Source of the DNA: Sphingomonas sp. Leaf208 | GTDB lineage: Bacteria; Pseudomonadota; Alphaproteobacteria; Sphingomonadales; Sphingomonadaceae | DNA length: 64,000 bases | Assembly: GCF_001421415.1 (NCBI RefSeq) | Contig: NZ_LMKH01000035.1 | Span: forward strand, 476,958 to 540,957 | Direction of reading: 5' to 3' | In this document: piece after piece, positions 1-12,000 of the stretch | Numbering within the stretch: position 1 is the stretch's first letter | Layout: the number at the start of each line of letters is the position of its first letter | Made by a program: the position numbers and the translations under genes | Notes under the pieces: model-generated | Database searches by the model: none | The model's input: only the letters and a program-made list of their open reading frames with translations | What the model was told of the DNA's origin: nothing

Positions 1-44
1 AAGACTGTTGCAGTCACCGACAGGGCACGGAGGATGAAACGACT

Positions 45-1255
45 ATGGCGATGCCGATACAGACGCAAAAGATCGCCTGTCGGATTTCCCCGCGATCCCC
101 GAGGGCTGGGCGTATCTCGATACCGCCGCGACTGCGCAGAAGCCGCAGGTCGTGGTCGATGCGATCACGCGCGCGTATGGCGAGACTTACGCAACGGTAC
201 ACCGCGGCGTGTACCAGCGATCCGCTGACATGACGGTCGCGTACGAGGCGGCGCGTAAGGCCGTCGCGCGGTTCATCGGCGCGGGATCGTCGGACGAGAT
301 CGTGTTCGTGCGCGGCGCTACCGAGGCGATCAATCTGATTGCGCAGTGCTGGGCCGGAACGCAGTTGAAGGCGGGCGATCGCATTCTGCTCTCCATGCTC
401 GAGCATCACTCGAACATCGTGCCGTGGCAGATGGTCGCCGAGCGCGTCGGCGTCGCGATCGACGTGTTGCCGCTGACGCCCGACCACCGCATCGATCTCG
501 ACGCGATGGAGCGGATGATCACGCCCGCGCACAAGCTGGTCGCGCTCGGGCATGTCTCGAACGTGCTTGGCTCGGTGCTCGATGCCAAGCGCGCCACCGA
601 GATCGCGCATTCGGTCGGGGCGAAGATCCTGCTCGACGGGTGCCAGTCGGTGCCGCGGATCACGGTCGACGTGAAGGCGATCGGCTGTGATTTCTACGTG
701 TTCTCCGGGCACAAGCTGTACGGGCCGACCGGGATCGGCGTGCTGTGGGCAAAGCCGGAATTGCTCGACGCGATGCCGCCGTACCAGGGTGGCGGATCGA
801 TGATCGACAAGGTGTCGTTCGCGAAGACCACTTACGCGCCGCCGCCGGGACGGTTCGAGGCAGGCACGCCGCATATCGTCGGTGCGCTCGGGTTGCATGC
901 GGCGATCGACTATGTCGAGAGCATCGGGCTCGACGCGATCCACGCGCACGAGACGGCGCTGGTGACGGCGACGCGTGATGCGCTGTCGGGGATCAATTCG
1001 GTGCGCCTGTACGGCCCGGCGGACTCGGCGGGGATCGTGAGCTTCACGATAGAGGGGGTTCATCCGCACGACATCGGCACCATATTGGACGAGGAGCGCG
1101 TCGCGATCCGTGCCGGCCATCACTGCGCGCAGCCGTTGATGGAGGCGCTGGGCGTCGAGGCGACGGCGCGCGCGAGCTTCGGCGTGTATAACCGGCCGGC
1201 GGACGTCGAGGCGCTGGTGCGCGGTATCGAGCGAGTAACGAGGATCTTCAAATGA
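45..1255 (+). CDS. sufS: SufS-type cysteine desulfurase, apparent frameshift near residue 8
   Basis: PLP-dependent cysteine desulfurase supplying sulfur to the SUF iron-sulfur assembly system in the cytoplasm. The body shows the PLP lysine in SGHKLYGPTG (codon 713-715) and the catalytic cysteine in RAGHHCAQP (codon 1124-1126), so it is a class-II (SufS) enzyme of about 400 residues. The conserved N-terminal segment ending YLDTAATAQKP lies at about 80-145 in the same frame as the body, but that frame has no ATG, GTG or TTG start before 152 and is closed by TGA at 35-37. An ATG at 45 behind GGAGG (29-33) opens MAMPIQTQ in another frame; one extra A in the A run at 67-70 would join the two. The TGA at 35-37 may end an upstream suf gene, but only 11 codons are visible. 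The next gene overlaps by ATGA. This is either a sequencing indel or a real frameshift. Confidence 0.9.
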
Positions 1256-1713
1256 GCGATCGGTTCGAGATCGAGGAAGTGGATGCCGTCGCATCGCCGC
1301 CCAAGGCGCGCGTCGTGATGGAGACGGACTCCGACGCTGAGCGGAAGCGCGATTATCTGGCGGGCTTCCTGGCGCAGAAGCCGCAGGTGGACTCGCCCGG
1401 CGAGCCCGGTGGCGCGGTGTACGATGCGATCATCGATGCGCTGACGGAGATCTACGATCCGGAGATCCCGGTGAACATCTATGACCTGGGGCTGATCTAC
1501 GGCGTCGAGGTGACCGATGACGGGCATGCGGTGGTGGCGATGACGCTGACGACGCCGAACTGTCCGGTCGCGGAGTCGATGCCGGCGGAAGTCGAGATGC
1601 GCGTCGGGTCGGTGCCGGGCGTCGGGTTTGCGGAAGTGAACCTGGTCTGGGATCCACCCTGGGATCCGCAAAAGATGTCGGACGAGGCGAAGCTCGAGCT
1701 GGGCATGCTGTAA
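1252..1713 (+). CDS. sufT: SufT-like (MIP18/DUF59) iron-sulfur assembly protein
   Basis: Accessory factor for iron-sulfur cluster maturation, of the DUF59/MIP18 family, 153 residues. About 45 poorly conserved N-terminal residues precede the DUF59 domain, which starts near VYDAIIDALTEIYDPEIPVN and carries the family cysteine in TTPNCPVAE. The ending VWDPPWDPQKMSDEAKLELG is typical of the SufT group. Its ATG overlaps the sufS stop (ATGA), so the two are translationally coupled. Placement between sufS and a SufA-type carrier supports a role in the SUF pathway; the paralogous phenylacetate protein PaaD is the main alternative but does not fit the context. Confidence 0.9.
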   Translation: MSDRFEIEEVDAVASPPKARVVMETDSDAERKRDYLAGFLAQKPQVDSPGEPGGAVYDAIIDALTEIYDPEIPVNIYDLGLIYGVEVTDDGHAVVAMTLTTPNCPVAESMPAEVEMRVGSVPGVGFAEVNLVWDPPWDPQKMSDEAKLELGML

Positions 1714-1718
1714 TCATT

Positions 1719-1844
1719 CCCCTCCCGCTTGCGGGAGGGGGTGCCGTATGAATTTCCCTCCCGCTTGCGGGAGGGGTTAGGGGAGGGGAGAGCGGAACGC
1801 TGCTGTTCAAGCCCTCCCCCGACCCCTCCCGCAGGCGGGAGGGG
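1719..1844. repeat. Paired-palindrome element, family A, with an extra single copy
   Basis: Three palindromes of the type CCCTCCCGC-nn-GCGGGAGGG lie at 1719-1740, 1756-1775 and 1823-1844. The second and third are followed or preceded by GGGGAGGG and its complement and face each other across about 45 nt, the layout of a REPIN. The first looks like a solitary copy. The right end runs into the ribosome-binding site of the next gene. Other family A copies are at 38570 and 39217. Confidence 0.85.
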
Positions 1845-1861
1845 AGCAGAAGGAATTGGTG

Positions 1862-2215
1862 ATGGCGACGACATTGCGAGCACGGCCGGCGGCGCTGAAC
1901 CTTACGGCGACGGCGCATGCGCGAATTGCGGACCTGATGGCTCGGGCTCCGGAGGATGCGATCGGGGTGAAGCTGTCGACGCCCAAGCGTGGGTGTTCGG
2001 GGCTGGCCTATTCGGTGGATTACGTCACCGAGGCGAAACCTTTCGACGAGCGGATCGATACGCCGGGCGGGACTTTGTTCGTTGATGGCGGGTCGATTTT
2101 GTATCTGATCGGCTCGACGATGGACTGGGTCGAGGATGATTTCACCGCCGGGTTCGTGTTCCAGAACCCCAATGCCAAGGGTGCGTGCGGGTGCGGCGAG
2201 AGCTTCACCGTCTGA
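1862..2215 (+). CDS. sufA: SufA/IscA/HesB-type iron-sulfur carrier
   Basis: A-type carrier that binds and passes on iron-sulfur clusters, 117 residues. The three family cysteines are present: C45 in KRGCSGLAY and C109 and C111 in the C-terminal ACGCGESF. I choose ATG 1862 over the in-frame TTG 1856 because AGAAGGA at 1848-1854 sits 7 nt upstream. That ribosome-binding site lies at the end of the family A repeat. It closes the visible suf operon (sufS, sufT, sufA) in one direction. IscA and ErpA are alternative names; the suf context favours SufA. Confidence 0.9.
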   Translation: MATTLRARPAALNLTATAHARIADLMARAPEDAIGVKLSTPKRGCSGLAYSVDYVTEAKPFDERIDTPGGTLFVDGGSILYLIGSTMDWVEDDFTAGFVFQNPNAKGACGCGESFTV

Positions 2216-2235
2216 ACCCCAGCGTAAGGTAGTTT

Positions 2236-2290
2236 GTTTCCCCGCGAAGGCGGGGACCCAGACTGGGCTCCCGCCTTCGCGGGAGAACAA
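2236..2290. repeat. Paired-palindrome element, family D
   Basis: An element of about 55 bp: CCCGCGAAGGCGGG and its partner CCCGCCTTCGCGGG face each other around the centre CCCAGACTGGG, flanked by GTTT and AACAA. The same element recurs at 15918, 35168 and 46539. It lies downstream of sufA and could fold as a strong hairpin in the transcript. Confidence 0.85.
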
Positions 2291-2329
2291 GGACGAGCGG
2301 ACTACCGTTCGATCTTGGCTCCCCTTCTA

Positions 2330-2432
2330 CCACCCCGGCGAAGGCCGGGGCCCAGTTGGGAGACGCTGCTGATATAGCGCTGCGCATCGTCACAATGACC
2401 TTGCCAACTGGACCCCGGCCTCCGCCGGGGAG
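2330..2432. repeat. Paired-palindrome element, family E
   Basis: An element of about 103 bp: CCCCGGCGAAGGCCGGGG followed by CCCAGTTGG, a centre of about 50 nt, then CCAACTGG and CCCCGGCCTCCGCCGGGG. The centre matches the centres of the copies at 16006 and 30739 in the opposite orientation, so the whole unit, not just the arms, is conserved. Confidence 0.85.
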
Positions 2433-2521
2433 GATATTGGCGCTCGGGTAAGTGGTTGGCCGCTGGCCTTGCCCGCCGCGCCCCACCTGTGCCACTCCCC
2501 GCGCAACAAGAGGGGATATCC

Positions 2522-3913
2522 GTGGCCAGTTTGTTTCGCCGAAAAATCGTCACCGAGCAGCCGCCCGAGCATCAGCTCGCGCGGACGCTGTCGTGGCCGC
2601 ATCTCGTGGCGATGGGCGTCGGCGGGATCGTCGGTACCGGTATCCTGACGCTGATCGGCGTGGGGGCGGGGCTCGCTGGTCCCGCCGTGATCCTGTCCTT
2701 CATAATCGCCGGTGGGATCTGTGCCTGCGCGGCGCTCGCCTATGCCGAGATGGCGACGATGATCCCGGCGTCGGGCAGCGCATACACCTACAGCTATGTC
2801 GTGCTCGGCGAGTTGATCGCCTGGGTGATCGGCTGGAGCCTCATCCTCGAATATTCGCTCGTCGTGTCGACCGTTGCGGTCGGCTGGTCGGGCTACGCCG
2901 CACCGTTGCTGCGTGGCGCGTTCGGTTTCCCCGAAGCGCTGACGCTCAGCCCCGAGCTCGGCGGTATCCTCAACGTGCCGGCGATCTTCATCATCGCGGT
3001 CGTCGCGGGCGTGCTGTCGTTCGGCACGCGCGAAAGTGCGACGCTCAACGCGGTGCTGGTCGGCGTGAAGATGATCGCGCTCGCCGTGTTCGTGTTCATC
3101 GCGCTGCACTATTTCAACAGCGCCAACCTGCACCCGTTCATGCCCTACGGTTTCCCCAAGGCGGTGCAGCCCGACGGCGCCGAGCGCGGCGTGATGGCGG
3201 CGGCGGCGATCATCTTCTTCGCGTTCTACGGCTTCGACGCGATCTCCACCGCAGCGGAAGAGACCAAGAACCCAGGCCGCGATCTCGCGATCGGTATCGT
3301 CGGGTCGATGGTCGCGTGCATCGCGATCTACATCCTCGTCGCGGTCGCCGCGGTCGGCGCGCTGTCCTACACCAAGTTCGCCGGCAGCGCCGAGCCGCTC
3401 GCGCTGATCCTGCGCGAGATCGGCCGGCCGGGGTTTGCGACCTTCCTCGGTGCGTCCGCCGTCATCGCGTTGCCGACGGTGCTGCTCGCGTTCCTGTTCG
3501 GCCAGAGCCGGATCTTCTTCACCATGGCACGCGACGGGTTGCTGCCGCTGAGCCTCGCCAAGGTCTCCAAGCGAGGTGCCCCCGTCCGCATTACCTGGAT
3601 CACCGCGGCGATCGTTGCCGTCATCGCAGGGCTGTTACCGCTTGCCGAAATCGCAGCACTGGCGAATGCGGGAACGTTAGCCGCGTTCGTTGCGGTCTGT
3701 GCGTGCATGCTGGTGATGCGCCGCCGTGCGCCTGACGCCTTGCGGACGTTCCGGGCACCGGCTGCGACGGTGGTCGGGACGATCGGTATCCTCGGGTGCC
3801 TGTACCTGTTCTTCAGCCTGCCTTCGAAGACGCAGCTGTATTTCGGGCTTTGGAACCTGCTCGGGCTGGTGATCTACTTCGTTTACGCTCGGCCGAGAGC
3901 GCTTGCCGAATGA
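2522..3913 (+). CDS. APC-family amino-acid permease
   Basis: Inner-membrane amino-acid transporter of the amino acid-polyamine-organocation superfamily, closest in appearance to the CAT/YfnA group. GTG 2522 is chosen because AGAGGGGA lies about 7 nt upstream, giving 463 residues; an earlier in-frame start lacks a site. The N-terminal region shows the APC signature VGGIVGTGILTLIGVGAG, followed by about twelve hydrophobic segments and the conserved GFDAISTAAEETKNPGRD near the middle. Its stop overlaps the start of the MTA phosphorylase gene (ATGA), so the two are co-transcribed. Substrate cannot be read from the sequence; pairing with methionine salvage suggests, but does not show, a link to sulfur amino acids or polyamines. 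Confidence 0.88.
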   Translation: MASLFRRKIVTEQPPEHQLARTLSWPHLVAMGVGGIVGTGILTLIGVGAGLAGPAVILSFIIAGGICACAALAYAEMATMIPASGSAYTYSYVVLGELIAWVIGWSLILEYSLVVSTVAVGWSGYAAPLLRGAFGFPEALTLSPELGGILNVPAIFIIAVVAGVLSFGTRESATLNAVLVGVKMIALAVFVFIALHYFNSANLHPFMPYGFPKAVQPDGAERGVMAAAAIIFFAFYGFDAISTAAEETKNPGRDLAIGIVGSMVACIAIYILVAVAAVGALSYTKFAGSAEPLALILREIGRPGFATFLGASAVIALPTVLLAFLFGQSRIFFTMARDGLLPLSLAKVSKRGAPVRITWITAAIVAVIAGLLPLAEIAALANAGTLAAFVAVCACMLVMRRRAPDALRTFRAPAATVVGTIGILGCLYLFFSLPSKTQLYFGLWNLLGLVIYFVYARPRALAE

Positions 3914-4779
3914 GCGGCTGGACGATCGGGATCATCGGCGGCTCGGGGCTGTACGCGGTCGATGGGATCGAGGACGGGCGTTGGCAGACGGTGGAGACGC
4001 CTTGGGGCGAGCCGTCCGATGCGATCTATACCGGCCGCGTCGGGCATGTCGGCGTCGCGTTCCTGCCACGGCATGGTCGAGGCCACCGGATATCTCCCTC
4101 CGAGCTTAACGCCCGCGCGAACATCGATGCGTTGAAGCGGCTCGGCGTGACCGACGTTCTTGCCGTGTCGTCGGTCGGCTCGCTGGTCGAGCAACGCCCG
4201 CCCGGCAGCTTCACGGTCGTCGACCAGTTCATCGATCGGACCAAGGGGCGGCCGTCGAGCTTCTTCGGCACCGGTCTCGTCGCGCATGTGTCGATGGCGG
4301 ACCCGGTTTGTCCGCGCCTGTCACGCTATGCCGCCGACGCGGCCCGCGAAGCCGGCGCACAGGTCGACGACCGCGGGACCTATCTCGCGATGGAAGGCCC
4401 GCAATTCTCGACGCGCGCGGAAAGCCGGCTGTACCGCCAATGGGGCTGCGACGTGATCGGCATGACCGCCATGCCCGAGGCGAAACTCGCTCGCGAGGCG
4501 GAGCTGCCCTACGCGCTGGTCGGGATGGTGACGGATTACGATTGCTGGCGCGAGGACGAGGCGGGCGTCGATGTGGCGCAGGTCGTGGCGCAGCTTGGCG
4601 CGAATGCGGCGAAGGCTCGGGCGATGGTGATGGCGTTGCTGCGCGCGTTGCCGGTGGAGCGGGAGGCTTCGCCGATCGATACGTGCCTGGATAGCGCGAT
4701 CATCACGGCGCGGGAGGCTCGCGATCCGGCGTTGGTGGCGAAGCTGGATGCCGTGGCGGGGCGGGCGCTTTCGGTCTGA
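3910..4779 (+). CDS. mtnP: 5'-methylthioadenosine phosphorylase
   Basis: Cytoplasmic enzyme that cleaves 5'-methylthioadenosine with phosphate to adenine and methylthioribose 1-phosphate, in methionine salvage and polyamine metabolism. The 289-residue protein has the family opening IGIIGGSGLY, the phosphate and sugar region RHGRGHRISPSELN, and the purine-binding stretch EGPQFSTRAES followed by GMTAMPEAKLAREAE, which is characteristic of MTAP rather than bacterial PNP. ATG 3910 overlaps the permease stop. A 500-bp gap with repeats and a candidate small RNA follows before the convergent aconitase gene. Confidence 0.93.
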   Translation: MSGWTIGIIGGSGLYAVDGIEDGRWQTVETPWGEPSDAIYTGRVGHVGVAFLPRHGRGHRISPSELNARANIDALKRLGVTDVLAVSSVGSLVEQRPPGSFTVVDQFIDRTKGRPSSFFGTGLVAHVSMADPVCPRLSRYAADAAREAGAQVDDRGTYLAMEGPQFSTRAESRLYRQWGCDVIGMTAMPEAKLAREAELPYALVGMVTDYDCWREDEAGVDVAQVVAQLGANAAKARAMVMALLRALPVEREASPIDTCLDSAIITAREARDPALVAKLDAVAGRALSV

Positions 4780-4784
4780 ACTGC

Positions 4785-4898
4785 GATCCTCCCTGCAAGG
4801 GGAGGTGGCGCGAAGCTACGGAGGGGTATCGCGCTATCGAGAGCGCGATACCCCTCCGTTAGCACTGCGCGCTGCCACCTCCCCTTTCAGGGGAGGAT
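4785..4898. repeat. Paired-palindrome element, family C
   Basis: GATCCTCCCTGCAAGGGGAGG at the left mirrors CCTCCCCTTTCAGGGGAGGAT at the right. Between them is an 18-bp perfect stem (4818-4835 with 4842-4859) around the 6-nt loop ATCGAG. The family C partner is at 5158. The inner stem makes this the most stable hairpin seen in the window. Confidence 0.85.
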
Positions 4899-4983
4899 TT
4901 GGATTCAAGTTTCGTCAGGTGAAAAGTTCGTCATTCGCCGCGTTCGACATATTCCTGCAACATATCGAGGCGAAGGGGAGTGC

Positions 4984-5089
4984 GTCGCCGCTCCCTCTCC
5001 CCCTGTGGACGGCGACTTGACCGGGTCTCCCCTGTCCCGGTCTTCTCCCTGAACTACGGGGCGATCCTTGCGATCGCCCCGCCTTTTTT
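4984..5089 (+). ncRNA. Candidate small RNA with two C-rich hairpin loops and a terminator
   Basis: Three hairpins in a row. Stem 4984-4990 with 5010-5016 (GTCGCCG/CGGCGAC) holds a 19-nt loop rich in CUCCCUCUCCCCCU. Stem 5019-5025 with 5036-5042 (GACCGGG/CCCGGTC) holds the loop UCUCCCCUGU. A rho-independent terminator follows at 5057-5089. C-rich loops able to pair with Shine-Dalgarno sequences, ahead of a strong terminator, are known from alphaproteobacterial small RNAs such as the CcsR and CuckooRNA group. The 5' end is not defined and I see no clear promoter, so it may instead be a processed 3' end of the mtnP transcript. No protein reading frame here looks real. Confidence 0.55.
5057..5089 (+). 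terminator. Rho-independent terminator
   Basis: A perfect 10-bp stem (5057-5066 with 5072-5081, CGGGGCGATC/GATCGCCCCG), a 5-nt loop, and six T at 5084-5089. It faces the plus strand, so it ends the candidate small RNA or read-through from mtnP, not the convergent aconitase gene. Confidence 0.85.
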
Positions 5090-5157
5090 CGTGCTGGGAG
5101 CGCGGGGAATCGCGGCGAAAGACGCGCGGCAATAACCTGAGATTTTGGAACTCTATC

Positions 5158-5283
5158 GATCCTCCCCCGCCAGGGGGAGGTGGCAGGCGCTTGCCTGACG
5201 GAGGGGGAGGTAAGGGAAACCTCTGTTCCGTGTCCTCCCCCTCCGTCGCCTACGGCGCCACCTCCCCCTTGCGGGGGAGGATC
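5158..5283. repeat. Paired-palindrome element, family C
   Basis: GATCCTCCCCCGCCAGGGGGAGG on the left is mirrored by CCTCCCCCTTGCGGGGGAGGATC on the right, with inner arms CGGAGGGGGAGG and CCTCCCCCTCCG. It begins about 70 bp past the plus-strand terminator and ends 12 bp past the aconitase stop codon, where it could act as a transcript-end hairpin. Confidence 0.85.
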
Positions 5284-5294
5284 GTAGGGCAGTC

Positions 5295-7991
<2,697 letters not shown>

Positions 7992-8196
7992 AGGGGTCCT
8001 TCCCGTGGGCGTCGGGCCGCCGGGCGCCGAGGGGAAAGCAGCCGTATAGGCCACGCGGGCGCGTCGGGGACCGAGCGAAAAAATGCTGTTACCGGGAGGG
8101 CTTTAGCAAGGGGGAGCGCATCGGGGAAGGGCGCGGGAGTGCCGTGGGCCGGTTATTCCGCCTTCGCGTTGCCGAGTGGACGAGTGCACTGGCGCG

Positions 8197-8547
8197 TCAG
8201 GCGGGACCATCACTTTCGTGGACGCCGGCCGCGCGTCGCAGGAACAGGTTCATGCGATCGACCGCGGAACGGGTGAGCGTTATCGTACCACCGTCCGAAT
8301 AGGGCTCGATCTGCGCATCCGCGACGAGATGGGCGAGCCAGCGCTGGCCCACCGCCGGCGGCGTCTTCGTAAGCGCCATCAGGTCGGGTGCGGTAATGGC
8401 CTCATCGCTGGCTTCCGCGACGAACAGCCGCAACAGCATGTTCCACGCGTGTTCGTCGAAGATCTCGCTGGGAAATATGTCCCCGCGCATGTCGCGTACC
8501 GTGAGGAGGTTTTCCGCGGTGCGGGCCGAGTCGGTGTCGATTGCCAT
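8197..8547 (-). CDS. Small protein, possible winged helix
   Basis: A 116-residue protein I cannot assign firmly. The middle (DLMALTKTPPAVGQRWLAHLVADAQIEPYSDGGTITLT) reads like a helix-turn-helix followed by a beta wing, as in MarR-like winged helices, and the end is basic (FLRRAAG). The first 25 residues are polar. Codon usage matches its neighbours. It is monocistronic on the minus strand, about 200 nt upstream of the aconitase start. No catalytic motif is visible. A DNA-binding role is inference from the predicted fold only. Confidence 0.65.
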   Translation of the reverse strand: MAIDTDSARTAENLLTVRDMRGDIFPSEIFDEHAWNMLLRLFVAEASDEAITAPDLMALTKTPPAVGQRWLAHLVADAQIEPYSDGGTITLTRSAVDRMNLFLRRAAGVHESDGPA

Positions 8548-8678
8548 ACGCTAACATGACAGATCGCGGTTGCGACGCGCTAGCAAAAATCATGTCATTC
8601 TAGAGACTAACTCAGGTTGGTAACGGCGAGGATAACCTCTCACATTGCGCGGCGTCGCATCATACCCGAACACAGGTC

Positions 8679-8828
8679 ATGGGCGACAATACCGACGACA
8701 CCCAGATTCTCCGTGACGCAATCGAAAACGCGTTAGCGATCGCCGACGGTCAGCAGCGATACCTGATGGCAGCGTTGCTGGCGCATTGTCTCGACGAACT
8801 GGCGGACACTCCTCCGGCGAGCGCCTGA
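8679..8828 (+). CDS. Small acidic protein, 49 residues
   Basis: A short reading frame beginning MGDNTDDTQILRDAIENALA and ending DELADTPPASA. It is acidic and mostly helical, with an amphipathic pattern in AIADGQQRYLMAALLAHCLDEL. Codon choice is like that of the neighbouring genes and the frame is clean, but the ribosome-binding site (CAGGTC) is weak. No membrane segment or signal peptide. Function unknown. It reads toward the autotransporter gene, which has its own promoter, so the two need not be an operon. Confidence 0.55.
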   Translation: MGDNTDDTQILRDAIENALAIADGQQRYLMAALLAHCLDELADTPPASA

Positions 8829-8919
8829 CAATACCCAGTTCTGCGCCAACCGAGGGAACAGTAACGCTCGCGGTGCAGTGAAACATCGAATGGCCCGCAA
8901 CGGCCTCGAGGTGACAATT

Positions 8920-8958
8920 TTACAACGTTCACGACGGAATATTACAATAGCGTGAACG
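8920..8958 (+). promoter_or_regulatory. Promoter of the autotransporter gene with inverted repeat
   Basis: A TTACAA -35 (8920-8925) and a TACAAT -10 (8943-8948) are separated by 17 nt. A perfect inverted repeat CGTTCACG/CGTGAACG lies at 8926-8933 and 8951-8958, one arm in the spacer and the other near the expected start of transcription. That placement suits an operator; the protein that would bind it is unknown. The gene starts about 95 nt downstream. Confidence 0.55.
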
Positions 8959-9047
8959 AAGCGTAGTCATTGATTGCGTTCCCAAAATGGTCTGCATACC
9001 CTCGTCACATTGGCGTACGCCCCACAGCGGGCGGCGCGGACAAGGGG

Positions 9048-12000
9048 ATGAATGTGACGACTATCGCTACCTCGCGCACGCGCGGCGCACGCACCGGATC
9101 GCGCCATGCGCGCGCGGCTTTGCTGACCTCGACGGCGTTGCTCGCCGCGGCGGCGCTGCCGTCGATCGCGGCCGCGCAGGATCGCCTGCCGCGGCCTGAA
9201 TCGATCGCCTATTCAAGCGCGCTGAACCCCGCCGACCTCGTCTCCGAACCGAACATCGTGATCTCGGCACCGGGCACGCCGACGACCGCGCAGGATCCCG
9301 GCAACGGCGTCAACGGCGTAGGCCAGATGACGATCTCGACGGGCGGCGGCGGCGTCGGCCTGTGCACGGGGACGCTGATCAATCCGCGCACGGTGATCTT
9401 CGCCGCGCACTGCGTGAACGAGAACGCCGCCGGCACCGGCGCGCAGAACCCCTGGGGCTATGGTGCGCAGGGCGGTGGCATCCCGATCGCGTTTGGTTTC
9501 CAGCAGAACAACCGTCCGGCCCTGCTCGACTGGTTCCTGCCGACCACCGCGACCGGCGCGGTCAACACGCAGCAGTACAAGACCAACACCGCCAACTTCC
9601 TCTATAACGTCAACCAGGTCGTCTATAACGCCGACTCGCTGAAGCTCGGGCTCTCGCAGAACTTCCTGCAGGGCGACGTCGCGATCGCGACGCTGGATAC
9701 GCCGGCCGCCAACGTGCCGACCTGGGCGCTGCTGCTATCGGCACTGCCCGCGCCTGCGTCGATCGGCGACACCAGCGGTACCGGCTATCACGTCACGATC
9801 ACCGGCTATGGTCGCAGCGGTCAGGGCGGCACGCTGGTCGGCGACACCAACGGCATCGATTACCGCCGCCGTATCGCCGAGAACACGATCGGTATCCTCG
9901 GCTCGTTCGACGACCTGAACGGGTTCCTCTACGGTTCCATCGATGGCATGCCGCAGAACCTGTACCAGCTCGATTTCGACGATCCCCGCCGTGGCACCGC
10001 CGCTGCGAGCCCGTATGATTTCAACGTGTTCAAGGACGCTCCGCTGGCCAAGGAAGGCACGACGGCGGGTGGTGATTCGGGCGGTCCGCTGATCCTTGAT
10101 CGGACGTTCGCCAAACAGGTCGTGATCGGCGTGCTGTCGGGCGGCAATCGCTTTTTCAACGAACAGCCATTCGGCGCCTATGGCACGGCGAGCTTGCACC
10201 AGCCGCTATACCTGTTCTCGGACTATATCGCGGCGAACAATCCTTACCGCTATGCACAGACGAAGACTGGCGACGGGCTGTGGACCGATGCGTCGCATTG
10301 GGTGACGGCGCTCGATCCGAATTACCAGATCATCGTCGACGGCAAGCTTGTGAACGGCGTGCCGACCACGACCGGGGCCGGGATCACAGGAGATGCGAAC
10401 AAGTTCGGACAGATTTGCGATCAGGAGCCCGGTTTCGGCATCGACGTCTGTTTAGACATCAAGACCAACGTCACCTATGTCGACGGCAAGCCGGTTGCGA
10501 CCAATGGCGCAACGACATCGGCTGCGGCTGGTGTTGCCGTTGCGTCGAAGGGCGCACCGGGTACGGTCGGCGAAGGCAAGATCGTCGAGTCGATTGCGCA
10601 GAAGACCAACGTGGATATCGCGACGCTTGGCGGTAGCGCCGAGAGCATCGCGCAAGCGGGTAGCATCGGTGCTGGCGGCGATGCCGTGGCGTTGGCGGTG
10701 CTGTCGCCGACGCTCGCCAACGGCCTGCCGGGCGCGAGCAATTTCGTGCCCAACAACATCGACCCCGATCGCACGACGCAGCGTAGCGCACGCTATTACG
10801 ACGTCACGCTGTCGGCGGCAGGCACGACCACGCTGAACTCTGCGGTGACGGTCGACAAGTTCACCGTTTCGGGCAGCACGGCGAAGCTGGCGGTAACGTC
10901 GGCCGGGTCGCTCACCAGCCTGATGGCGATCAACCAGGTGACCGGCGTCGTCCAGAACGACGGCGTGATCTCGACGCCCGGCGATTACTTCATGCTGTCG
11001 GGCATGCTCACCGGATCGGGCCGGATCAACACGCCGTTCTTCACCAGCGTCGCCGGGATGATCGCACCCGGCACGACGGGCACGATCGGCACGCTGACGA
11101 TCGGCGGCAACGGCGTGCTCGCCTCGAGCACCAACCTGCTGGTCGATCTCGGCCCGAACGGCACCTCGGACAAGCTCGCCTTCGCGGCGACGACGTTCAA
11201 TACGGCAGGGGCCGCGACCAATGGCATCGTCAGCCTCAGCGGTCGCGTCGGGTTCGCGCCGGTCGCCGGCTATACCGTGCGGTATAACGACCTCTACACG
11301 ATCCTGACGGCACAGGGCGGCATCACCGGCGCGTTCGGTGCGGTGACCCCGCTCAGCGCGATCCTGACGCCAAGCTATGTCTACAGCGCCAACGCGGTGC
11401 AGGTGCGGATCCTCGCGGGTCAGTATCGCAACGTCGTCGATGCGACGCCGGTCCAGTCGGCCTATGCCGGGCTACTCGACCAGAACCGCTCCAACTATGC
11501 GGCGCTGAGTGGGGTATATGGCTCGCTCGACCTGCAGAACGCGGCGACGATCCGCTCGACGCTGGAGGGCCTTGCGCCGCGGGCCGAGACGCTCAAGTCG
11601 AGCCTCGGCGTCGCGTCGATCGACACGATGTCGCGCTTCTACCGGGATCACATCGCGCAGATCGATACGCGCGGCGGGCTCGGCGGTACGCTCGCGCTGA
11701 TCGGCAAGCCGGTCCAGGTCGCCTCGCTGATGGCGAGCGACCTTCCCGGCGGGCAGGACACGATGAGCGACTCGAGCGGCACCGTGTTGCAGCAGGGTCG
11801 TCTGCCCGACGACATGAGCGGCTTCATCGCGGGCGGCTATATCGACGGCAAGAGCCGGTCGATGCCGGGGACCAATCCGTTCGGCGGGCATGACAAGTTC
11901 GACGGCTATTTCGCGGCTGTCGGTCTTGAAAAGCAGGCAGGCGAGGGCGGCGTGATCGGCTTCTCGTTCTCGTACACCAACACCGACGGAACGACCGGCG

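Noticed and set aside
14..1294. A long minus-strand reading frame of 426 codons across sufS
   Set aside because: Extremely rich in R, H and D, no recognisable domain, and entirely antisense to a clear SufS. It is a by-product of high GC content.
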